Source: UBA5336 sp038745855
Lineage (GTDB): Bacteria > Pseudomonadota > Alphaproteobacteria > Caulobacterales > Hyphomonadaceae
Assembly: GCA_038745855.1 (NCBI GenBank)
Contig: JBCDLC010000023.1
Span: forward strand, 1 to 51,145
Length of the DNA stretch: 51,145 nt
Direction: 5' to 3'
Shown: positions 33,158 through 40,925 of the stretch, piece by piece
Numbering within the stretch: the first letter of the stretch is position 1
Layout of the letters: every line of letters starts with the position of its first letter
Position numbers and translations under genes: made by a program
Notes under the pieces: generated by a model
The model's database searches: none
What the model was told of the DNA's origin: nothing
The model's input: the letters and a program-made list of their open reading frames with translations, nothing else

Positions 33158-33981
33158 GTGCCTTCGATGACGACGATTTCGAAATCCCTGCCCGGCGGGC
33201 GGATGCGAATGTGTCGTCTGTTGTTTTTGGACTGATGATTATTGTCGCCCTCGTGGTCTCGGCGGCCGCCTGGATGGGTGGATCCATGGCCAAGGTCGAG
33301 GCCGGCATCGGCAATGCCCTCGACACCGTCGCCCGGTCGACAGGCCTTGCCGTTGATGACGTCGTTGTGCTCGGTCTCGATGGACAGCCGCGTCTCCGCG
33401 ATGACATTCGCGCGGCGGCCATGGTCGAGCCCGGTGAGAATATGTGGCGCGCCGATCCCCACCGCATTCGCGCCCGGGTCGAGCAGACTGGCCGTGTTGT
33501 GAATGTCTCCGTCCACCGGCTGTGGCCTGATCAGGTCGTTATTACCGCAAGCCCCGCAAAACCGACCGCGCTCTGGCACGATGGCGGGAGCTGGCATGTG
33601 ATCGACGGGCTTGGGCAGACCATGCAGAACGAACCGCCTGCTGCACATCCGACCCTTCTCAAGATTAACGGTCCAGGCGCCGATGCGGCCATGCCGGACC
33701 TGCAGGCCGCTCTTGACGCGGCGCCGAGCCTGCGCGGCCGGATCCAGATGGCCCAGTGGGTCGATGGGCGACGCTGGGACATTCTCATGCAATCGGGCCT
33801 TATTGTGCGCCTTCCGGGTAAGCCCCGTCTCGCCGAGGCCATCGAACGGCTCGAAACGCTCAACCGCCAGCACGCGCTTGTCGATCGACCGCTCAGCCTT
33901 GCTGATTTCCGGCTGCCCGATCGGATCTTCCTTCGGCCCTCCAAGGACACACGCTCACCATCCGCACAGGGAGAGGCCTGA
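33145..33981 (+). CDS. ftsQ: Cell division protein FtsQ
   Basis: A 278-residue bitopic divisome protein. An acidic cytoplasmic N-terminus ('SAFDDDDFEIPARR') is followed by one TM helix (about 27-46). The periplasmic POTRA domain comes next ('VDDVVVLGLDGQPRLRDDIRAAAMVEPGENMWRADPHRIRARVEQTGRVVNVSVHRLWPDQVVITASPAKPTALW'), then the beta domain with 'VIDGLGQTM', 'LLKINGPGA' and 'GRRWDILMQSGLIVRLP'. The start is GTG at 33145, overlapping ddl, with GAGGAT about six bases upstream. The stop shares TGATG with the ftsA ATG. Sequence conservation is low as usual for FtsQ, but order and architecture are decisive. Confidence 0.92.
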   Translation: MPKVSAFDDDDFEIPARRADANVSSVVFGLMIIVALVVSAAAWMGGSMAKVEAGIGNALDTVARSTGLAVDDVVVLGLDGQPRLRDDIRAAAMVEPGENMWRADPHRIRARVEQTGRVVNVSVHRLWPDQVVITASPAKPTALWHDGGSWHVIDGLGQTMQNEPPAAHPTLLKINGPGADAAMPDLQAALDAAPSLRGRIQMAQWVDGRRWDILMQSGLIVRLPGKPRLAEAIERLETLNRQHALVDRPLSLADFRLPDRIFLRPSKDTRSPSAQGEA

Positions 33982-35276
33982 TGTCGTCCCTTTCCCAAAG
34001 ACAGCGCGCCCGGAACGTTCTTTCCGATGGTGATGTGGTTGCTGCACTCGATATCGGATCGTCGAAAATCTCCTGCCTGATCGGCCGGATCAACCGGGGC
34101 TCAGCGGCCGGTGTTGCCTTCGCAGGCGCTGGACGGCAGCAATCGCGCGGGTTCCGGGCCGGCACAATCACTGACATTGATGCCCTCGAGCGCGCCGTCA
34201 GGCTCGCGGTCGAGGACGCCGAGCGCCAATCCGGCATTCGTATCGAACGCGTCCGTCTCGGCGTTACCGGTGCCAGCGTGCGCGCACGGCTGGTGACGGC
34301 GCACACCGAAATCGGTGGCCGGGAAATCGGCCTCCGGGATGTCCGCAGGATCCAAGCCTCTGCCCTCGCGCGCGGTGAGGAAAAGGGCCGGACGACGCTC
34401 AGCGCATGGCCTGTCGCCTACCGTGTTGATGAAACCGAGGGCGTTCAGGACCCATCGGGTATGCTGGCTAACCAGGTCAGCATTCTCATGTGCATCGTAA
34501 CGGCGCCCACAAACCTCGTCCGCAACCTCGTTGAATGCACCGGTCGCGCCCATCTGAAGGTCGAAGCGGCGATCCCTTCTGCGATCGCCAGCGGTCTCGG
34601 GACCTTGATCGATGATGAGCGGGACAATGGCGCCATCTGCATCGATATGGGCGCTGGCGCCACAGCGATGTCGGTCTTCATTCACGGGGCCCCGGCCTGG
34701 CTCGACATGATCCCCGCTGGCGGCGCGCTTGTCACCTCAGACCTTGCCCAGGGCCTCGGCAGTACCTTCGCTGCGGCGGAACGGCTGAAGACGATCCATG
34801 GGCATGCCGATTACGAAGCACCAGGCCTCGCTGAGCGGATCGATTGTCCCTGCCTTGGCGATGATGGCCGCCTGACCGCGAATAAGCGTCCTCGCGAGGA
34901 CCTTGTGCACGTGATCGCGCCCCGTCTCGAAGAGACTTTCGAACTGGTGAAGTCGCGGCTCGACGCGTCAGACATCAAGGGCGCCATGCCCCGCCGGGTC
35001 ATCCTCACAGGCGGCGCGAGCTTGATCCCCGGCGTGAAGCCGGTGGCCAATCGCATCTTTGGACTGCCTGTCCGCCTCGGCCGCCCCCTCCATGCGGAGA
35101 TGCTGGGGGAGAGTCTGAACTCTCCGGCTTTCTCAACAGCAGCAGGTTTGCTAGGCTTCGGGATCAACGGGTGTAGGGATGTGATGCAGTCAAGTCGGGT
35201 GCAGTCCGACGAGGCGCCAAGGGATGCGAGGCGAATGGTCAGTCAGGCCATGGATTGGCTGAAAGAGAATTTTTAA
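33981..35276 (+). CDS. ftsA: Cell division protein FtsA
   Basis: An actin-like ATPase of 431 residues that tethers FtsZ to the membrane. It contains 'VVAALDIGSSKISCLIGRI' (phosphate 1), the SHS2/1C domain 'RGFRAGTITDIDALERAVRLAVEDAE', 'GAICIDMGAGATAMSVFIHG' (phosphate 2), 'RVILTGGASLIPGVKPVANRIFGLPVRLGRP' (adenosine) and a C-terminal amphipathic helix 'MVSQAMDWLKENF', the membrane-targeting sequence. It is coupled to ftsQ by TGATG and followed by the ftsZ leader region. Confidence 0.95.
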   Translation: MSSLSQRQRARNVLSDGDVVAALDIGSSKISCLIGRINRGSAAGVAFAGAGRQQSRGFRAGTITDIDALERAVRLAVEDAERQSGIRIERVRLGVTGASVRARLVTAHTEIGGREIGLRDVRRIQASALARGEEKGRTTLSAWPVAYRVDETEGVQDPSGMLANQVSILMCIVTAPTNLVRNLVECTGRAHLKVEAAIPSAIASGLGTLIDDERDNGAICIDMGAGATAMSVFIHGAPAWLDMIPAGGALVTSDLAQGLGSTFAAAERLKTIHGHADYEAPGLAERIDCPCLGDDGRLTANKRPREDLVHVIAPRLEETFELVKSRLDASDIKGAMPRRVILTGGASLIPGVKPVANRIFGLPVRLGRPLHAEMLGESLNSPAFSTAAGLLGFGINGCRDVMQSSRVQSDEAPRDARRMVSQAMDWLKENF

Positions 35277-35281
35277 CATAT

Positions 35282-35316
35282 TCGAGCCGTATTTAACCCT
35301 GTTTTAGGCGGCTCGA
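35282..35316 (+). promoter_or_regulatory. CtrA-like box inside a perfect dyad ahead of ftsZ
   Basis: TCGAGCCG (35282-35289) and CGGCTCGA (35309-35316) form a perfect 8-bp inverted repeat. The 19-base loop contains TTAA-N7-TTAG (35293-35307), one base from the CtrA consensus. It lies 62-96 bases before the ftsZ ATG and just after the ftsA stop. In Caulobacter CtrA represses ftsZ from an analogous site. The arms could also form an RNA hairpin in ftsA-ftsZ readthrough mRNA. Confidence 0.55.
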
Positions 35317-35377
35317 TCAAAGCTCAGAACGAGATGCCAAACTTCCGCGCGCGCGGTAGACTTCGAAAGGCAGGCCC

Positions 35378-36922
35378 ATGACCGAAGAACTCAGACCCCG
35401 TATCGTTGTGTTCGGTGTTGGCGGGGCCGGTGGAAATGCCGTCGACAACATGATCGAAGCGAACCTCCAGGGCGTCGAGTTCGTCGTTGCAAATACCGAT
35501 GCCCAGGCTCTGAATCGATCGCAGACAGATAACCGCATCCAACTGGGCCCCGATGTGACCCGCGGGCTCGGCGCAGGCGCCCGTCCCGATGTCGGCGCGT
35601 CCGCTGCGGAAGAGAGCATGGATGAGATTTCCAGCTATCTCGAGAACGCGCATATGGTGTTCATCGCCGCCGGCATGGGTGGCGGAACCGGCACCGGCGC
35701 GGCCCCCGTTATCGCCAAGGCTGCCCATGAGCGCGGTATCCTCACAGTCGGCGTCGTCACCAAACCCTTCGGTTTCGAGGGCGCTCGCCGCATGCAGATT
35801 GCCCAGTCCGGGCTCGAACAGATCCGTGGCGGGGTCGACACGCTGATCATCGTTCCCAACCAGAACCTTTTCCGCATCGCCAATGAGCGCACCACCTTCG
35901 CCGATGCCTTCCGCATGGCTGATGACGTGCTCTATTCCGGCGTTCGCGGCATCACCGACCTGATGGTGATGCCTGGCCTAATCAATCTCGACTTCGCCGA
36001 CGTGCGCTCGATCATGACCGGCATGGGCTCTGCCATGATGGGAATGGGCGAGGCTGAAGGCGACCAGCGCGCCCTCGAGGCCGCCCGGGCCGCCATCGAC
36101 AATCCGCTTCTCGACGATGTCACCATGGAAGGCGCCCGCGGGGTGCTGATCAACATCACCGGCGGCTATGACATGACGCTCTTCGAACTGGACGAAGCGG
36201 CAAACGAAATCCGCGCCCAGGTCGACGAGAACGCCAATATCATCCTGGGCTCCACGTTCGACCACGAGCTTGAGGGCAAGATCCGCGTCTCCGTCGTTGC
36301 TGCCGGGCTTGAAGAGAACAAAAGCCGGAAAGCCCCGCCGGAGCCTGCCCGCGCAACCATTGCAGCGGCTCAGCCTTCAATGGCCGAGCCCGCTGCACAC
36401 GATCCAGTCCTGGCTGCCGAAGGGTCGCCTGATACCCCGGCGCCAATCGTCGTCACGCCGGCCGCAGATGGGATCGAGGACATGCTGGAACCCGCCCCAG
36501 TGGCTGCAGGGGCCGGTGCGGATGTCCCCACCATCATCACCGAACCCGACCAACGCCCGGACTTCCAGGGACGGGACCTGCCGCCTGCCCACATGGACGC
36601 GTTGATCGGGAATGATGCCATCCCGGCTGACCAGGCCTTTCAAGCGCACGCTACGCCTGAAAGCGACACACCCGCCGACGATGCTGCACCAACTGAAGTG
36701 CCAGAGCCCGCGGCACAGGAGACCTCCACCCCGGGCGCAGGATTTGCCAGCCTTTTCGGTTGGCGGCGGGACAACGGCCCGGCTGTCGTGGACCGTTCTG
36801 AAGCCGATGAAGAGACGGCACCTTCGGAAACAAAGGATTCCGGCGCGTCCCCCGCCGCGGCACCCTTCGACGATGCTGACCTGGAGATCCCGGCCTTCCT
36901 GCGCCGGTCGGCTAACCATTGA
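35378..36922 (+). CDS. ftsZ: Cell division protein FtsZ
   Basis: A tubulin-like GTPase of 514 residues that forms the Z-ring. The GTPase domain (about 5-320) has 'GVGGAGGNAVDNMI', the tubulin signature GMGGGTGTGAAP, 'TVGVVTKPFGFEG', 'NLFRIANERTTFADAFRMADDVL' (T7-side helix) and 'GFADVRSIM'-like 'DFADVRSIMTGMG'. A disordered Pro/Ala/Asp-rich linker of about 180 residues follows, as in Caulobacter-group FtsZ. The C-terminal peptide 'DLEIPAFLRRSANH' binds FtsA and other partners. An AAGGCAGG ribosome site precedes the ATG. Its own promoter probably lies in the 101-base gap after ftsA with the CtrA-like box. Confidence 0.97.
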   Translation: MTEELRPRIVVFGVGGAGGNAVDNMIEANLQGVEFVVANTDAQALNRSQTDNRIQLGPDVTRGLGAGARPDVGASAAEESMDEISSYLENAHMVFIAAGMGGGTGTGAAPVIAKAAHERGILTVGVVTKPFGFEGARRMQIAQSGLEQIRGGVDTLIIVPNQNLFRIANERTTFADAFRMADDVLYSGVRGITDLMVMPGLINLDFADVRSIMTGMGSAMMGMGEAEGDQRALEAARAAIDNPLLDDVTMEGARGVLINITGGYDMTLFELDEAANEIRAQVDENANIILGSTFDHELEGKIRVSVVAAGLEENKSRKAPPEPARATIAAAQPSMAEPAAHDPVLAAEGSPDTPAPIVVTPAADGIEDMLEPAPVAAGAGADVPTIITEPDQRPDFQGRDLPPAHMDALIGNDAIPADQAFQAHATPESDTPADDAAPTEVPEPAAQETSTPGAGFASLFGWRRDNGPAVVDRSEADEETAPSETKDSGASPAAAPFDDADLEIPAFLRRSANH

Positions 36923-37099
36923 GTCATAATGCAGCAGTTCCACAGCCTGTGTAACAGCGTAAAAATGCCATAAAATCTCCTGATAACAGCGCTCTAATCG
37001 TTATTTGTGCGCTGCAATGCAATATCCTGAAACACTCCGTGTCTTGAGGTTGCCCGCGACGCACCGTTGATGCAGGGCTGTAAGCAGGAGGGTGGACCC
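36923..37099. promoter_or_regulatory. ftsZ-lpxC intergenic region
   Basis: A 177-base AT-richer gap that probably holds the lpxC promoter. It contains the direct repeat TAACAGCG at 36952 and 36984 (period 32). No convincing -35/-10 pair or terminator was recognised. Confidence 0.4.
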
Positions 37100-38011
37100 T
37101 TGAGCGGCACGCAATTCCAACACACGCTCGCGAGCACAGCCATCTGTGCTGGTATAGGCGTTCACAGCGGCGAGCGGACCAAGCTGGTCCTGAAACCTGC
37201 CGCTGAAAACACCGGTATCCGGTTCGTCCGCACGGACGTCATGGGCCAGGGCCGCACCGTGATGGCCGTCGGAACCGCCGTCAGCGATGTCACCCTCTGC
37301 ACAACCCTCACCAACGACGCTGGCGTAAGCGTTTCCGTCGTCGAGCATCTGCTCGCGGCCTGTGCGGGCATGGGGATCGATAATCTCATCGTCGAAATTG
37401 ATGGCGTGGAAGTGCCGATCATGGACGGCTCGTCCCTCGTCTTTTGTGAATTAATCCAATCCGCAGGTCTACGTCAGCAACGGGCCAAACGTCGGCGCAT
37501 TCGCATCCTTTCGGATATCTTCGTTGATGATGGAACACGCTGGGCAAGGCTTGCACCCTCAAGCGGCGATCATCTCACGCTGAATGCACGGATCGACTAT
37601 GATAACCCGGCGATCGGCGTTCAGGACTATTCCGTCGAGCTGACCCCGGGCCGGTTCATGGCCGATATTGCCTTCGCCCGCACATTCGGCTTCGCACACG
37701 ACGTGGAAAAGCTCAAAGCCATCGGTCTCGCCCGCGGCGGTTCCCTGGACAACGCCATCGTCATCGATGGCACCTCGGTGATGAATCCGGAAGGTCTGCG
37801 CTCGGTGGATGAATTCGTCCGGCACAAGGTCCTGGACGCGATTGGTGACCTGATGCTCGCTGGCGGCGCCATTGCCGGTGAGTACAGCGCGAACGAACCC
37901 GGACACAGCATTAACAACCAGTTGGTCCGTAAACTCCTGGCCATGCCCCAGGCCTGGTGCTGGGAGACCGGTTCCGAAGATATGCCCGCGGATCTGCGCG
38001 TCTCAGCGTGA
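37100..38011 (+). CDS. lpxC: UDP-3-O-acyl-N-acetylglucosamine deacetylase LpxC
   Basis: A zinc amidase of 303 residues that performs the committed step of lipid A synthesis. Motifs: 'TLASTAICAGIGVHSGERTKLVLKPA' at the N-terminus, 'VSVVEHLLAACAGMGIDNL' with the first zinc His, 'IMDGSSLVFCELIQSAG', 'FMADIAFARTFGFAHDVEKLKAIGLARGGSLDNAIVID', and 'FVRHKVLDAIGDLMLAGG' with the zinc His and Asp. The preferred start is TTG at 37100, which has GGAGGG about eight bases upstream and gives the family length; an ATG ten codons earlier lacks a ribosome site. It follows ftsZ as in other alphaproteobacteria. Confidence 0.95.
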   Translation: MSGTQFQHTLASTAICAGIGVHSGERTKLVLKPAAENTGIRFVRTDVMGQGRTVMAVGTAVSDVTLCTTLTNDAGVSVSVVEHLLAACAGMGIDNLIVEIDGVEVPIMDGSSLVFCELIQSAGLRQQRAKRRRIRILSDIFVDDGTRWARLAPSSGDHLTLNARIDYDNPAIGVQDYSVELTPGRFMADIAFARTFGFAHDVEKLKAIGLARGGSLDNAIVIDGTSVMNPEGLRSVDEFVRHKVLDAIGDLMLAGGAIAGEYSANEPGHSINNQLVRKLLAMPQAWCWETGSEDMPADLRVSA

Positions 38012-38168
38012 TTTAGACCGGGCGGACGCCCCTGTTGGCTCAAACCTAACAAACGCATAGTCTTTCTTAAGACCTCGGTACGAATCACCCGTGTCGAGGT
38101 AATCGTTTCTTTGCCCTGTTTTGCGACTGTCACTCCAACAAAAAAGACGCCGAGGCGTTGGTGGAGTG

Positions 38169-39263
38169 ATGGTAATGGGACGCAAGCTGATTATTCAGAT
38201 CCCGTGTTTGAACGAAGAGGAGACGCTCGCGCTGACCCTCTCTTACCTCCCGCGGGAGGTGCCAGGATACGATACGGTCGAATGGCTCATCATTGATGAT
38301 GGTTCGACCGACAGGACCGTCGAGGTCGCGAAGGCAAACGGTGTCGACCACGTCGTATCCTTCCGCCACAATCAGGGGCTTGCGCGCGGCTTCATGGCGG
38401 GCGTGGAAGCGTGCCTGAATCTGGGTGCGGACACGATCGTCAATACGGACGCGGACAATCAATACGATGCCTCCTGCATCCCCAATCTAGTCGCCCCCAT
38501 TTTGTCGGGCGAGGCGGAAATCGTTGTCGGCGAGCGACCCGTCATGGAAACCGCCCATTGGTCACCGCTCAAGAAGTCCCTCCAGCGTCTGGGCAGTTAT
38601 GCCGTGCGCGTCGCGTCCAACACCAAGATTCCCGACGCGCCATCGGGCTTCCGCGCGATCCATCGTGACGCTGCCATGCGCATGTTTGTCTTCTCGGAGT
38701 ATACCTACACCCTCGAGACAATCATCCAGGCGGGCCGGCGCAAGATGCGGATCACCTCGGTGCCGATCCGGACCAATGGCGAGACCCGGCCCTCCCGCCT
38801 GATGAAATCCATGCGCAGCTATATCCAGCGCTCATTGGTAACGATCCTGCGGGTGTTCCTCGCCTATAAGCCGCTTCGGGCATTCTTTACCGCCGGTGTG
38901 ATCTTCGGAACGGTCGCAGCACTGATCGGCCTGCGCTTCCTCTGGTCCTACGCCACCGGCGACGGCGATGGGAAAGTCCAGTCTCTCATCCTCATGTCTG
39001 TCCTGGCCATGGCGAGCTTCATCAGTTTCGCCGTTGGCGTTATCGCAGACCTCCAAGCCGTGAACCGGACCCTCCTCGAAGACCTTCGCCTCCGTCTCAT
39101 GCGGGCGGAATTGCGGACCGCGGAAGCCAGCGCATCGGGGCAGGATTTTGACGCGATCCGCGCAGCGCTCGTCGTTGGCGATCCCGCAAAGCGCTTCGAC
39201 CCGAAATCACACCCCGAACCTGCCGCCAATGCCGCGACAAACGCGTCTGCGACCGGCACCTGA
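38169..39263 (+). CDS. Polyisoprenyl-phosphate glycosyltransferase, GtrB/DPM1-like (GT2)
   Basis: 364 residues. The GT-A domain has 'LIIQIPCLNEEETLALTLSYLP', 'WLIIDDGSTDRTVEVAK', 'NQGLARGFMAGVEACLNLGADTIVNTDADNQY' (DAD, metal/nucleotide site), 'GERPVMET' and 'TKIPDAPSGFRAIHRDA'. Two C-terminal TM helices follow (about 235-258 and 275-297) and then a charged tail. This matches enzymes that load a sugar onto undecaprenyl phosphate. The start is ATG 38169 or, less likely, 38175; GGAG lies close upstream. It heads an operon with a methyltransferase, an LPG-synthase-like membrane protein and a GT-C-like membrane protein, suggesting a lipid-linked sugar pathway for surface modification. Confidence 0.88.
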   Translation: MVMGRKLIIQIPCLNEEETLALTLSYLPREVPGYDTVEWLIIDDGSTDRTVEVAKANGVDHVVSFRHNQGLARGFMAGVEACLNLGADTIVNTDADNQYDASCIPNLVAPILSGEAEIVVGERPVMETAHWSPLKKSLQRLGSYAVRVASNTKIPDAPSGFRAIHRDAAMRMFVFSEYTYTLETIIQAGRRKMRITSVPIRTNGETRPSRLMKSMRSYIQRSLVTILRVFLAYKPLRAFFTAGVIFGTVAALIGLRFLWSYATGDGDGKVQSLILMSVLAMASFISFAVGVIADLQAVNRTLLEDLRLRLMRAELRTAEASASGQDFDAIRAALVVGDPAKRFDPKSHPEPAANAATNASATGT

Positions 39264-39276
39264 TGGAGACCGACCG

Positions 39277-39906
39277 ATGACGAACTCAGCTATTCCCGCC
39301 TATGACAACGTCTCCGGCAACTATTATGACAAGTATCACACCAAGAACCCCGTCGCCCGCTGGCTGATGGATGGCTTCTTCCGGTCGTTTGACGAACTGG
39401 TCGCAAAGTCAGGTGCCGAGCGCGCGTTCGAGGTTGGGTGCGGAGAAGGGCATCTCAGCTTGCGCATGATCGAGGCGGGCCTCTCTGTCAGTGGGATCGA
39501 TCTCGAACAGGATGCCATCGAGCAGGCGAGAACCAACGCCTCTCTGGCGGGGATCTATGCCCGCTTCGAAGTGGAAGACCTCTACGGCCTGAACGCTGAG
39601 GAGCGCGCAGCGCCGCTGGTCGTCTGCTGCGAAGTGCTTGAGCACGTTCCAGATCCTGACCAGGCACTCGCGAAACTGGTCACCCTCGCAGATCCATGGC
39701 TGCTAGTTTCCGTGCCGAATGAGCCGCTCTGGCGGGCATTGAACATGGCCCGCGGCAAGTATCTCGCAGATTTCGGAAACACGCCTGGCCACATCCAGCA
39801 TTGGTCGAGCCAGGGCATCGAGACCCTCGTGCGCCGCCACGCTGAAATTGTGGAAGTCCGTCAGCCGCTGCCCTGGACGATGATCCTCGCCCGAACGGAC
39901 GGATGA
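39277..39906 (+). CDS. SAM-dependent methyltransferase (class I)
   Basis: 209 residues. Motif I is 'AFEVGCGEGHLSLRM' (E/DxGxGxG), motif II 'VSGIDLEQDAIEQAR', and motif IV/post-I 'PLVVCCEVLEHVPDPDQALAKL', typical of Methyltransf_11/25 enzymes. The N-terminal 'YDNVSGNYYDKYHTKNPVARWLMDGFF' resembles methyltransferases in glycan gene clusters. 'HIQHWSSQGIETLV' follows. The ATG at 39277 has GGAG about nine bases upstream. It is 13 bases after the GT2 stop and overlaps the next gene by ATGA. The acceptor is unknown; a cluster sugar or lipid is plausible. Confidence 0.88.
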   Translation: MTNSAIPAYDNVSGNYYDKYHTKNPVARWLMDGFFRSFDELVAKSGAERAFEVGCGEGHLSLRMIEAGLSVSGIDLEQDAIEQARTNASLAGIYARFEVEDLYGLNAEERAAPLVVCCEVLEHVPDPDQALAKLVTLADPWLLVSVPNEPLWRALNMARGKYLADFGNTPGHIQHWSSQGIETLVRRHAEIVEVRQPLPWTMILARTDG

Positions 39907-40925
39907 TCCCCGCCAATCCCCATGACGGGGCAGCCACCGGCACTGCAGCCCAATACCCGAGGCGCGCTTTCCTCGCCTCGGACGCACCGATCAAGGTCTG
40001 GGCTGAGCGCGCCGGCCTGCTCGTTGCGCTGGCGCTCACCATCTGGTTTGCCGCCTCGCTTATCATGGCCGATTGGGCTGGGCTTTCGGGCCTGTCACCC
40101 GTCCGGATCGTGATTGCCTGTGGGCTCGGCGCTTTTGCCTATGCCGGGCTCGGCGTCCTGTTGGTCCTTGCCTGGCGTAAGCTGCTCTTCGGCTTTGGTA
40201 TCGATCCGGTCGGACATGGCCGGATCTATGCCCTGTCGCAGGCTTTCAAATATCTGCCCGGCAACGTCATGCAGTTCGCCGGCCGCCATACGATGGCCCG
40301 CAAGCTCGGCGCACCGCACCGCCTGCTCATCCTTGCAGCAGCGTCTGAAGCGCTTCTCCTCCTTCTGGCGGGTGCAACCACGTCATTGCTGGCAGGGCCC
40401 GGCCTCGCCGCCGGTATCTCCGCAACAACGGGACTGCCGGTCCCCAGTTTCGGAGTTCTGATCCCCGCCACCCTTGCGTTGCTGGTCGCGATGTTGAGTG
40501 TTGGCCGATGGCTGAAGCACCGCTTGGAGTCCAACGGGATCACATGGGCCGGACTGCGCACGCCCGCTCTCACCGCATTCGGCTTTTACCTGACGTTCTT
40601 CATTGGCTGCGGCTTCGTCGGCTTCTGGCTGATGGTCTTCGCCCTCGGTACTTCGGCTCCGATCCTGCTTTTGGTCGCTGGCGCTCTTGCTGTGTCCTGG
40701 ACCATCGGCTTCCTCACCCCTGGCGCCCCTGCCGGGCTCGGTGTGCGGGAGGTCGTCCTGACCACACTTCTATCGCCTATTCTCGGTGCATCCGGCGCGC
40801 TCGCCCTCGCTGCCCTCTACCGCATCACTACGGTCGCCGGTGACGGCCTCCTCGCAGCGGCGGCCTTTTTCGGAACATCGCCCCACGCCGCACCGCTCAA
40901 TCCCGTACTGGAGGCTGCGCGATGA
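39903..40925 (+). CDS. LPG-synthase TM-like (UPF0104) membrane protein
   Basis: 340 residues, about eight membrane helices (the first at about 38-57). 'RIYALSQAFKYLPGNVMQFAGRHTMARKLGAP' (about 107-138) is the conserved UPF0104/MprF-flippase-like signature (S-x-x-x-KYLPG-x-x-x-x-x-x-R), and 'SWTIGFLTPGAPAGLGVREVVL' is the second (TPGGxGVRE-like). Proteins of this family flip or handle lipid-linked substrates. Genes on both sides overlap by ATGA, so expression is tightly coupled to the methyltransferase and the large membrane protein. Confidence 0.85.
   Translation: MIPANPHDGAATGTAAQYPRRAFLASDAPIKVWAERAGLLVALALTIWFAASLIMADWAGLSGLSPVRIVIACGLGAFAYAGLGVLLVLAWRKLLFGFGIDPVGHGRIYALSQAFKYLPGNVMQFAGRHTMARKLGAPHRLLILAAASEALLLLLAGATTSLLAGPGLAAGISATTGLPVPSFGVLIPATLALLVAMLSVGRWLKHRLESNGITWAGLRTPALTAFGFYLTFFIGCGFVGFWLMVFALGTSAPILLLVAGALAVSWTIGFLTPGAPAGLGVREVVLTTLLSPILGASGALALAALYRITTVAGDGLLAAAAFFGTSPHAAPLNPVLEAAR

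Noticed and set aside
36952..36991. Direct repeat TAACAGCG before lpxC
   Set aside because: Only two 8-bp copies 32 bases apart; likely chance without conservation data.
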